This document shows positions 5,427 to 11,048 of a DNA stretch of 11,048 bases, piece after piece. The stretch comes from Bauldia sp. GTDB taxonomy: Bacteria; Pseudomonadota; Alphaproteobacteria; Rhizobiales; Kaistiaceae. Below the pieces are notes generated by a model. It searched no databases, had not been told where the DNA came from, and saw only the letters and a program-made list of their open reading frames with translations. The stretch covers positions 1 to 11,048 of the forward strand of contig JAGRKY010000694.1 in assembly GCA_020442095.1 (NCBI GenBank), in the 5' to 3' direction. Position numbers and translations under genes: made by a program. Each line of letters opens with the position of its first letter. Positions within the stretch are counted from its first letter, which is position 1.

Positions 5427-6218
5427 CTACCCGCCTTTCATCTTCGCCTGGTAGGTAGCGAGGTGCTTCTGCTGCGCCTTGATCAGCTGCTCGCGGTATT
5501 CGCCGTAGATGATGTCGGTATCGTGCAGCGTCACGCCCTCGATCGTCGGCGAGGCGAAGACCGGCAGCTCGACCCCCCGCCTGGAGAGCTCCGCCGCGGT
5601 GCGGGCGATAAGCTCGTGCATCATGATCATCGCGAGCACCGTGGATGAACCCGAGACCGGGCGGCTCCACCCGTCGATCGGCACGATCGCGTCCTCGATC
5701 GGGGCGCAGGTGTCGATCACCATGTCGGCGGCATCGGCAAGCCGCTTGCCCGAGGAATGGGTCGCAGGCTTGTCGAGGTTGTTCTTGCTCGTCACCGCGA
5801 CGACGAACATGCCGCGATCCTTGGCGTAGAGCGCGGTGTCGATGCCGGATGCATTCCGCCCGCTATGGCCGAAGATGATAATCGAGTCACCGGCATTCAG
5901 CGGCTGCTGGTCGAGATATTTCTCGGCATATTTCTCGGTCCGCTCCAGCCACAGAAGCTCGCGGACGCCGCCCGGCCCGAGCACGTTGTGCCACATCACC
6001 CGCGGGTCGGTCAGCGGATTGAAGCCGATATAGCTGCCGTAGCGGGGGAAGGTCTCCTGGCAGGGCAGCACCGAATGGCCGGAGCCGTAGAGGTGGATCA
6101 GCCCGCCATTGTCCAGCGTGTCGGCAAGTCGGCTCGACACCGCCTCAAAGGCTTCCGCATTGGCGCTCGATGCCTTGGCGATCAGGTCTACAAGACGGCC
6201 GATATAGAGGTCAGACAC
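5427..6218 (-). CDS. SIS-domain sugar isomerase-like protein (UPF0309 type)
   Basis: A 263-residue cytoplasmic protein of the SIS (sugar isomerase) fold. Two SIS core stretches are visible: GGLIHLYGSGHSVLPCQETF (about 38-57), followed by YGSYIGFNPLTDPRVMWHNV, and GDSIIIFGHSGRNASGIDTAL (110-130), with the Ser/Gly phosphosugar loops GSGHS and GHSGRN. The later segments SKNNLDKPATHSSGKRLADAADMVIDT and SGSSTVLAMIMMHEL are typical of the UPF0309 group. SIS proteins isomerise, deaminate or bind phosphosugars; the exact reaction of this group is not assigned to my knowledge. The GTG start at 6218 is set by AGGAG 7 bases upstream. It follows the GntR gene by 29 bp, as the last gene of the transporter operon. 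It probably acts on the sugar phosphate made by the ROK kinase. Confidence 0.88.
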   Translation of the reverse strand: MSDLYIGRLVDLIAKASSANAEAFEAVSSRLADTLDNGGLIHLYGSGHSVLPCQETFPRYGSYIGFNPLTDPRVMWHNVLGPGGVRELLWLERTEKYAEKYLDQQPLNAGDSIIIFGHSGRNASGIDTALYAKDRGMFVVAVTSKNNLDKPATHSSGKRLADAADMVIDTCAPIEDAIVPIDGWSRPVSGSSTVLAMIMMHELIARTAAELSRRGVELPVFASPTIEGVTLHDTDIIYGEYREQLIKAQQKHLATYQAKMKGG

Positions 6219-6247
6219 TTGGATTCTCCTGTTGGATTGGAAATGGA

Positions 6248-6994
6248 TCAGGAACGGAGCGTCGCGCGGATCTCGTAGAGATCGCCGCGCATCAGCGAGA
6301 TGGTGAATTCGAAGGGGCCGTCGTCGTCGGCGCTGATGCGCTCGATGACGAAGGCGGGCGAGCCGGCCGGCACATCGAGGAGCGAGGCATGGTCCTCGTC
6401 GACCAGCGTCACACGGTAGACCTCGTGCGCCTCCTCCGGCGTGATGCCGTAACGCGCCTTGAGCAGTGCATAGAGCGAGCCCTGCAGGGGGCCATCGTCG
6501 AGAAATCCGGGAACCCGTGCCGCCGGGATATGCGTGGTCTGGACACCGATCGCCTCGCTGCCGCCCATGCGCAGCCTGCGGATACGGACCACCGGCGCTC
6601 CCTCTTCGACGCCAAGCGCGGCGGCAACGTCGGCCGTGGCCGGCATGGTCCCGACCGCCAGCACCCGCGAATCGGCAACGAGGCCGAGCCGCGACATCTC
6701 GGCGGTGAAGCTCGTCAGCTCGCGGGTGCCGGCGCTGACCGCGGCGGCGTTGCGGACAAAAGTGCCCCGGCCGTGCTCGCGGCGGAGCAGTCCGGACTCC
6801 TCGAGGTTGCGGATCGCGTGACGGACGGTGATGCGGCTGACACCGAGCATGTCGCAGAGCCGGTCCTCGGCGGGAATGCGGCTTCCGGTCGGCCATTCGC
6901 CGCTCTCGATGCGCTGCCGGATCGCCTGCTCGACCTGATGCCAGAGCGGCTCCGGGCGACGCCGGTCCGGTTGCGGCAGGCTTGTATCGGTCAT
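6248..6994 (-). CDS. GntR-family (HutC subfamily) transcriptional regulator
   Basis: A 248-residue regulator. The N-terminal winged helix covers about 17-80: PLWHQVEQAIRQRIESGEW, then GSRIPAEDRLCDMLGVSRI, TVRHAIRNLEESGLLRREHG and RGTFV. Residues about 95-243 are a UTRA ligand-binding domain, seen in VVRIRRLR, the THIPAARVPGF segment, YGITPEEAHEVYRV, LLDVPAGSPAFVIERIS and the closing RGDLYEIRATL. UTRA regulators usually respond to a small sugar phosphate or other metabolite. The ATG at 6994 has GGAGG 5-6 bases upstream and overlaps the ROK stop as ATGA; an ATG at 7009 is possible but lacks this site. Its place inside the sugar operon suggests local autoregulation, probably through the palindrome at 11029-11044. 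Confidence 0.93.
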   Translation of the reverse strand: MTDTSLPQPDRRRPEPLWHQVEQAIRQRIESGEWPTGSRIPAEDRLCDMLGVSRITVRHAIRNLEESGLLRREHGRGTFVRNAAAVSAGTRELTSFTAEMSRLGLVADSRVLAVGTMPATADVAAALGVEEGAPVVRIRRLRMGGSEAIGVQTTHIPAARVPGFLDDGPLQGSLYALLKARYGITPEEAHEVYRVTLVDEDHASLLDVPAGSPAFVIERISADDDGPFEFTISLMRGDLYEIRATLRS

Positions 6995-7869
6995 CGGATC
7001 CTCCACCATTCGGGTCCCGCCGCGCCGGCGACCGCGGCGCCGACAATGCCGGCTCGGCTGCCGAAGGCGCCGATCCGGATATCGGGGTCGCGGAGATGGC
7101 GCGGCAGACGGCGCGACGCGGCGGCCCGGATTTTTGGAACCAGCACGTCGCCCGCTTCCGCCACGCCGCCGGCAAGCAGCACCGCCTCGGGATCGAGAAG
7201 CGCAACGGCGGAGGCGATTGCCGCGCCGAGTGCCGCCGCCGGTTGATCGAGCGCGTCGAGCGCCGCCGCGTCGCCGCTGCGCGCCGCCGCGACAAGTGCC
7301 GTGCCATCGGCGAGGCCGAGCCCATGCGCGATTGCGTCGAGGGCTCGTCCGGCGGCGACCCGTTCCAGCCAGCCGCTGCGGTCGTCTCCGCCGTCGGCCA
7401 GGTCCGCGGTCGCCCACCCGAAGGAGCAGGCGCCGCCATGGGCGCCACGCACGATTTGTCCTTCGGCCAAGACTGCCGAGCCGATTCCCGTGCCGACCGC
7501 GAGCAGAACAGCGTTGCGGAGCGTGGCCGCCGCGCCGTGGCTCGCCTCGGCAACAAGCGCGAACTGGGCGTCGTTGCCGACGGCGACCGTGATGTCGGAT
7601 GCGAGGTCGGCAAGATCGACGCCGTCGAGCCAGGGCAGGTTCGGAATCCACCGGCAGCGGCTGCCTTCGACAAGGCCGGGCACGGCAATGCCGAGACCGC
7701 TCACTCGTCCGGCCAGCCCACGTATCCCGCCAAGCCGGGTGGCGAATGCGCCCAGGCTCTCGGGCGCCGACCAGGTGCCGAGTTCCTCGAATTCGGCTGG
7801 AGCCCCGGCATCGGCGACCGCCGCGCGAAATCGCGTCCCACCGAGATCGATGGCCAGCACCCGGCTCAT
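6991..7869 (-). CDS. ROK-family sugar kinase-like protein (lacks zinc motif)
   Basis: A 292-residue ROK protein. The phosphate-1 motif DLGGTRF is at residues 8-14, the catalytic-region NDAQF at 99-103 (D100 is the expected base), the phosphate-2 loop GTGIGSA at 126-132, and the adenosine motif LLAGGVAEAGD at 231-241. Where ROK kinases usually have GExGH followed by a CxCGxxGC zinc site, this protein has GGACSFGW (145-152) and then ADLADGGDDRSGWLE, with none of the Cys cluster. It may therefore be a divergent kinase, or a sensor. There is no N-terminal DNA-binding domain, so it is not a NagC/Mlc-type repressor. The start is fixed by an ATGA overlap with the permease 2 stop (GGAT just before), and its own stop overlaps the GntR start. 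Likely substrate: the imported sugar or amino sugar. Confidence 0.87.
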   Translation of the reverse strand: MSRVLAIDLGGTRFRAAVADAGAPAEFEELGTWSAPESLGAFATRLGGIRGLAGRVSGLGIAVPGLVEGSRCRWIPNLPWLDGVDLADLASDITVAVGNDAQFALVAEASHGAAATLRNAVLLAVGTGIGSAVLAEGQIVRGAHGGACSFGWATADLADGGDDRSGWLERVAAGRALDAIAHGLGLADGTALVAAARSGDAAALDALDQPAAALGAAIASAVALLDPEAVLLAGGVAEAGDVLVPKIRAAASRRLPRHLRDPDIRIGAFGSRAGIVGAAVAGAAGPEWWRIR

Positions 7870-8750
7870 CCCTTGACCCCCGCGCTGACCATGCTGGCGA
7901 CGAAGAATCTCTGCAGGAAGGCGAAGAGGACGAGCGGCGGCAACACGGCCATGGTCGCGCCGGCCATCACCAGGCCGGTATTCATCGCGCCGCGATTGTA
8001 GCTGAGCAGCCGCGACAGCGAGAGGACGATCGGATAGGCGTCGCTGTTGCCCTGCAGGATGGTCAGCGGCCAGAGATAGCTGTTCCAGTGATAGACGAAG
8101 GCGAAGAGCGCCAGCGCCGCGATCGCCGGGGCGATCGCCGGCGCCACGATCTGGAAGACGATCCTGATTTCGGAGGCGCCGTCGATCCGCGCCGCCTCGA
8201 TGAGCTCGTTCGGCACCCCGAGGATGAATTGCCGAAGCAGGAAGATGCCGAAAGCATTGGCGAGGTTGGGGATGATCACGCCGGCAAGGCTGCCGTCGAG
8301 GCCGATCGACGAAACCAACCGGTAGAGCGGGATCAGCGTCACGATCGGCGGCAGGAACATGGTGGCGATCATCAGCCCGAAGATCAGGCTGCGCCCCTTG
8401 AACGCGTACTTGGCGAAGGCGTAGGCGGCCATCAGGCTGGTGACGATGATCCCGGCCGTGGTGATCGTCGCGATGATCGCCGAATTGAGGAAGGAGCGCC
8501 CCGCGGTGATGACGCCGGACACCTCGTCATAGGCGTCGAGCGAGGGCGAGGCCGGGAACCAGACCGGTGGCGTCTGCATCGTCTCCGCCGGCGTCTTGAG
8601 GCTCGACAATACCATCCAGGCGAGCGGGAAGGCCGCCGCCACCGCGACGACGATGATCAGCAGGACCAGCCCGGCCTCCGCCCAGCCGAACGGGCGTTCA
8701 TGACGAAGGAGGCGGCGCCCGGCGCCGGTGGTGACGGTCGCGGCGGTCAT
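7866..8750 (-). CDS. Sugar ABC transporter permease 2 (CUT1, MalG-like)
   Basis: A 294-residue inner-membrane permease with about six transmembrane segments: 27-49, 88-112, 121-146, 155-177, 204-221, 258-280. The cytoplasmic EAA loop reads EAARIDGASE (185-194), the docking site for the ATPase. The N-terminal helix followed by SSLKTPAE and the C-terminus LQRFFVASMVSAGVKG are typical of the MalG-like partner of CUT1 importers. The ATG overlaps the stop of permease 1 (ATGA at 8750-8747), and the gene's own stop overlaps the ROK start. It pairs with permease 1 to form the channel. The substrate is not readable from sequence. Confidence 0.95.
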   Translation of the reverse strand: MTAATVTTGAGRRLLRHERPFGWAEAGLVLLIIVVAVAAAFPLAWMVLSSLKTPAETMQTPPVWFPASPSLDAYDEVSGVITAGRSFLNSAIIATITTAGIIVTSLMAAYAFAKYAFKGRSLIFGLMIATMFLPPIVTLIPLYRLVSSIGLDGSLAGVIIPNLANAFGIFLLRQFILGVPNELIEAARIDGASEIRIVFQIVAPAIAPAIAALALFAFVYHWNSYLWPLTILQGNSDAYPIVLSLSRLLSYNRGAMNTGLVMAGATMAVLPPLVLFAFLQRFFVASMVSAGVKG

Positions 8751-9631
8751 TCGTCGTTGGTCCTTCGCGCCAGGGCGAAGAGCGCCACGACAGTCACGAC
8801 GAGTGTCAGGAGCAGCATCACCGCCATCGCCGAACCGAGGCCGCCCTGGGCGCGCTCGATGCCGACGCGGCGGATATGGAAGGTCAGCACATTGGTCGAG
8901 CCGACCGGCCCGCCCTGCGTGATCAGCACCACCGGCTCGAAGACCTGCACCGCGTTGATCAGGCAGATGACGGCGGAGAAGAGCAGCGCCCGCTTCAGCA
9001 GCGGCAGGGTGACCCGCCAGAAGGTCTGCCATGGATTGGCGCCATCGACCTTGGCAGCGTCGTAGACCACTTCGGGAATCTGCGTCAGCCCGGCAACGAT
9101 CAGCACGGTGAAATAGCCGACCTGCTGCCAGACATTGAGATAGACCAGCGACTGCAGCGCCGTGTCCGGCGAGGAAAGCCACGACTGGGGGCCGATGCCG
9201 ATCCAGCCGAGCATCTGGTTGAACGGACCCTCGGTCGGCGAATAGAGCTTCGACCAGACCAGCGCCACGGCGATGGACGGCACCATATAGGTCGAGAAGA
9301 GAATGGTCCTCAGCACCTCCCCGCCCCAGACGCGGGTCTGGTAGACGAGAAGGCCGAGCAGCACCGAAAGCGGCAGGATGATCGCGATCGACAGGCCCGA
9401 ATAGACCGCCGTGTTGACGAAGGCGCGGCGGAAATCGCGTCCGACCGAGGTCGGCCCGAACAGGTCCTCGAAGTTCCGCAGACCCACGTAGCTCGCGGTG
9501 TCGAAACTGGTCTGGGTCGACCATTGATGAACGGAGAGCCAAAGCGTCAGGGCGATCGGGACCATGACGAAGACGAGGATCACGGCGCTGCTCGGCCCGA
9601 GAAGCCCGACGATAGGAAGGTATCGGCGCAT
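8747..9631 (-). CDS. Sugar ABC transporter permease 1 (CUT1, MalF-like)
   Basis: A 294-residue inner-membrane permease. The N-terminal helix (about 7-33, ending LTLWLSVHQW) is followed by a periplasmic stretch with FVGL-like YVGLRNFEDLF, then five further helices (71-97, 107-130, 160-184, 214-238, 267-287). The EAA-type loop is YDAAKVDGANPWQTF (190-204), leading to RVTLPLLKRALLF. ITQGGPVGSTNVLTFHIRR is typical of MalF-like subunits. The ribosome-binding site is weak (GGGA), and the gene lies 65 bp after the binding-protein stop with a strong hairpin between. It overlaps permease 2 by 4 bp. Confidence 0.95.
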   Translation of the reverse strand: MRRYLPIVGLLGPSSAVILVFVMVPIALTLWLSVHQWSTQTSFDTASYVGLRNFEDLFGPTSVGRDFRRAFVNTAVYSGLSIAIILPLSVLLGLLVYQTRVWGGEVLRTILFSTYMVPSIAVALVWSKLYSPTEGPFNQMLGWIGIGPQSWLSSPDTALQSLVYLNVWQQVGYFTVLIVAGLTQIPEVVYDAAKVDGANPWQTFWRVTLPLLKRALLFSAVICLINAVQVFEPVVLITQGGPVGSTNVLTFHIRRVGIERAQGGLGSAMAVMLLLTLVVTVVALFALARRTNDE

Positions 9632-9651
9632 GCAGTCCCGTCTTCGGATGG

Positions 9652-9679
9652 CGGCCGGCGGACAACCTTCCGCCGGCCG
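9652..9679 (-). promoter_or_regulatory. Strong intercistronic hairpin between binding protein and permease genes
   Basis: CGGCCGGCGGA (9652-9662) and TCCGCCGGCCG (9669-9679) form a perfect 11-bp stem with a 6-base loop, in the 65-bp gap after the solute-binding-protein stop. No T-run follows, so it is not a classic full terminator. In many binding-protein operons a hairpin at this place protects the upstream message from 3' exonucleases and reduces readthrough, giving excess binding protein over membrane subunits; that role is inferred here. Confidence 0.6.
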
Positions 9680-9696
9680 GACTGGCTTCTATCGCG

Positions 9697-10998
9697 TCAC
9701 CGCGCGGCGCGTTCCAGGATTTCGACCGCGTCGGTCTGGGCATTGGTTGCCGCTTCCGCGGCGCCTGCCTGGCCGAACTGGATCGCCTCGAGCTGCATCT
9801 GCAGCGCCTCGGTGAATTCCTGGCCGCCAAGCACGACCGGGAAAGGCCGTGCATCGGCCAGCACATCCACATAGCCGGCAAGGAACGGCGTGGCGAGCCG
9901 GTCGGCAAAGGCCGCGACGTCGGAACTCCGCGACGGCAGGATGCCCATCGAGACGAGGATGTCGCCCATCGCGCTTGCGCCGTCGGGGCCCGATTCCGGT
10001 CCGTTCAGCCAGTCGAGGAAGCCGAAGGCCGCCGTCTTTTCAGCGTCGGAGGCATTGGCGTTGACGATCGTCATCCACGAATAGGAGATCGACCGCGGCT
10101 TGTCGCCGGAGGGCCCGACCGGGATCGGCGCCGTGGCGATGTCGGAGAAGCTGTCGCCCATGCCGGCCTTCAGCGCACTCTCCCACCAGTTGGCCATGAT
10201 GATCATGCCGGTCTTGCCCGAGACGAAGTTATCGAGGAACGGCCCGGTGGTGTTGGCGTCGGCGGTCGCCATCTGCGGGTTGGAATAGCCCTCCTTGATG
10301 AGCTTCTCGTAGAGCGCGAAGGTCTGGGTCGCCGGTTCGCTGTCGAGCGCCGGCTTGCCGTCGACGATCAGCTCACCGCCGTTGGAGGCGAGCAGCGAGG
10401 CGAAGGGATGGACGACACCCGCCGCCCAGGAGTTGATCATGCCGAAGCCCTGCTGGGTGGTCGTGTCGCCGTCCTTCTTGGTCAGCTTGGCGGCGGCGTC
10501 GAGAAACTCGTCCCAGGTCTTGGGCGGCGCTGCGATGCCGGCTTCCTCGAACAGCTTCTTGTTGTAGTTCAGGGCGTAGACGTCGATTTCGTTGGGGAAA
10601 CCGTAGAGCTTGCCGTCAACGCTCGCCGCGGCCGCGACACCCGCCGGCCAGGCTTCCTTGACACCACTCGCCATGGCGTCCGGAACCGGCGCGACCAGGC
10701 CGTCGCGGACGAGTTCCGGCAGCCAGAGATCGTAGATGCCGGCGATGGTGGCGCCGCCCGATCCGCCGCCCCCCGAGCGGAGCGTGGTGAGCAGGTCGCC
10801 GAACGGCACCGCCCGCACCTCGACCGAGACGTCGGGATTGGCTTGCTTGTACTTGTCGGCGGCGGCTTCCAGCTTGGCGACCGTCTCCGGCGGCCAGTGG
10901 GTCAGAAAAGAGATGGTTACCGGCTCGGCAACGGCAGTCCCCGCGAAAAGCAGGGTTGCCGCGGCGAAGGCGGCTCCTGTGACGGTACGGGCACGCAT
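9697..10998 (-). CDS. Sugar ABC transporter solute-binding protein
   Basis: A 433-residue periplasmic protein of the extracellular solute-binding family 1 (MalE-like, CUT1). The signal peptide is 1-24 (hydrophobic core AAFAAATLLFAGTAVA, cut before E25). The mature start PVTISFLTHWPPE is typical. Further signs are FGDLLTTLRSG, a glycine run GGGGSGG (76-82), the hinge-region YGFPNEIDVYALNYNKKLFEEAG (132-154), and TWDEFLDAAAKL. W-rich segments (MANWWESA, SYSWMTIVN, FLDWLNG) probably line the sugar site. There is no lipobox cysteine, so it is a free periplasmic protein. GAGGGAG lies about 7 bases before the ATG. It is the first gene of the operon, and the likely promoter and operator are just upstream. 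Confidence 0.95.
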   Translation of the reverse strand: MRARTVTGAAFAAATLLFAGTAVAEPVTISFLTHWPPETVAKLEAAADKYKQANPDVSVEVRAVPFGDLLTTLRSGGGGSGGATIAGIYDLWLPELVRDGLVAPVPDAMASGVKEAWPAGVAAAASVDGKLYGFPNEIDVYALNYNKKLFEEAGIAAPPKTWDEFLDAAAKLTKKDGDTTTQQGFGMINSWAAGVVHPFASLLASNGGELIVDGKPALDSEPATQTFALYEKLIKEGYSNPQMATADANTTGPFLDNFVSGKTGMIIMANWWESALKAGMGDSFSDIATAPIPVGPSGDKPRSISYSWMTIVNANASDAEKTAAFGFLDWLNGPESGPDGASAMGDILVSMGILPSRSSDVAAFADRLATPFLAGYVDVLADARPFPVVLGGQEFTEALQMQLEAIQFGQAGAAEAATNAQTDAVEILERAAR

Positions 10999-11028
10999 TT
11001 CGGGTCTCCCTCAGGTCGATTGACATAA

Positions 11029-11044
11029 TGACGTTATAACGACA
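11029..11044. promoter_or_regulatory. Operator-like palindrome upstream of the transporter operon
   Basis: A perfect 10-bp palindrome CGTTATAACG (11032-11041) extends, with one mismatch per arm, to a 16-base site 11029-11044 (TG.CGTTATAACG.CA). It lies about 31 bases upstream of the binding-protein ATG. On the minus strand TATAAC within it, or CATTAT beside it, could serve as the -10 element, so a bound repressor would cover the promoter. The GntR regulator of the same operon is the natural candidate. The -35 element would lie at or past the window edge and cannot be checked. Confidence 0.55.
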
Positions 11045-11048
11045 TACC

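Noticed and set aside
5427..7688. A 753-codon open frame on the minus strand that contains the SIS gene
   Set aside because: Only its last 263 residues (from the GTG at 6218) have SIS character. The rest is arginine/proline/alanine-rich shadow translation of the GntR and ROK genes, and the GTG has an excellent ribosome-binding site.
6982..9874. Long plus-strand open frames (6982-8001, 7599-9065, 8876-9874)
   Set aside because: They are antisense to the ROK and permease genes, have low-complexity Arg/Asp/Gly-rich translations and no recognisable domains. They are typical third-position-GC shadows.
1..11048. CRISPR arrays, insertion sequences, integrases, toxin-antitoxin or other defence genes
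   Set aside because: No regularly spaced repeats, transposase or recombinase motifs, or defence-type domains were seen on either strand, so no such system is claimed.

Overview
The window looks like part of an alphaproteobacterial (probably Hyphomicrobiales/Rhizobium-type) genome. The evidence is the high GC, the many antisense open frames that high GC produces, ATGA/GTGA gene overlaps, a CUT1 sugar ABC importer with a HutC-type GntR regulator, and permease proteins resembling those of rhizobia. The genus is not resolved, and this assignment is inferred from protein style without a database search.

Left part (1-1700): the window opens inside the 3' end of a tRNA gene (T-arm, acceptor 3' strand and encoded CCA at 1-24). 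After a stretch with no recognisable gene comes a divergent pair: a small mononuclear-metal cupin (minus strand, 324-794) and a TetR-family repressor (plus strand, 877-1497). A perfect 19-bp palindrome (816-834) lies between them and is a very good candidate TetR operator. A degenerate copy of the tRNA 3' end lies at 1558-1575, downstream of the TetR gene, so the pair may be, or may remain from, a small element inserted at the tRNA.

Middle part (1697-5388): a minus-strand operon of a DCC-family (DUF393) thiol-disulfide oxidoreductase-like protein (3397-3864) and a saccharopine-dehydrogenase-like/DUF4166 protein (1697-3400), joined by a GTGA overlap. Upstream is about 800 bp of non-coding or decayed DNA. 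It holds a frameshifted C-terminal remnant of a sugar ABC permease (4213-4373) and two conspicuous palindromes (4057-4072, 4580-4600). A plus-strand gene (4705-5388) encodes a secreted, cysteine-bearing protein with an OB-fold of the tRNA_anti-like type.

Right part (5389-11048): a compact minus-strand operon reading solute-binding protein (9697-10998), permease 1 (8747-9631), permease 2 (7866-8750), ROK-family kinase (6991-7869), GntR/HutC regulator (6248-6994), and SIS-domain sugar isomerase-like protein (5427-6218). Four of these genes are chained by ATGA overlaps. A strong GC hairpin sits between the binding protein and permease 1. An operator-like palindrome (11029-11044) lies upstream of the binding-protein start. 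Together they suggest uptake of a sugar or amino sugar, phosphorylation by the ROK kinase, isomerisation or deamination by the SIS protein, and repression by the GntR protein until a sugar phosphate accumulates. No ABC ATPase gene lies in the window, and the ROK protein lacks the usual zinc-binding motif. These two points, with an SIS protein of unassigned function, make this cluster the best candidate for an undescribed pathway.
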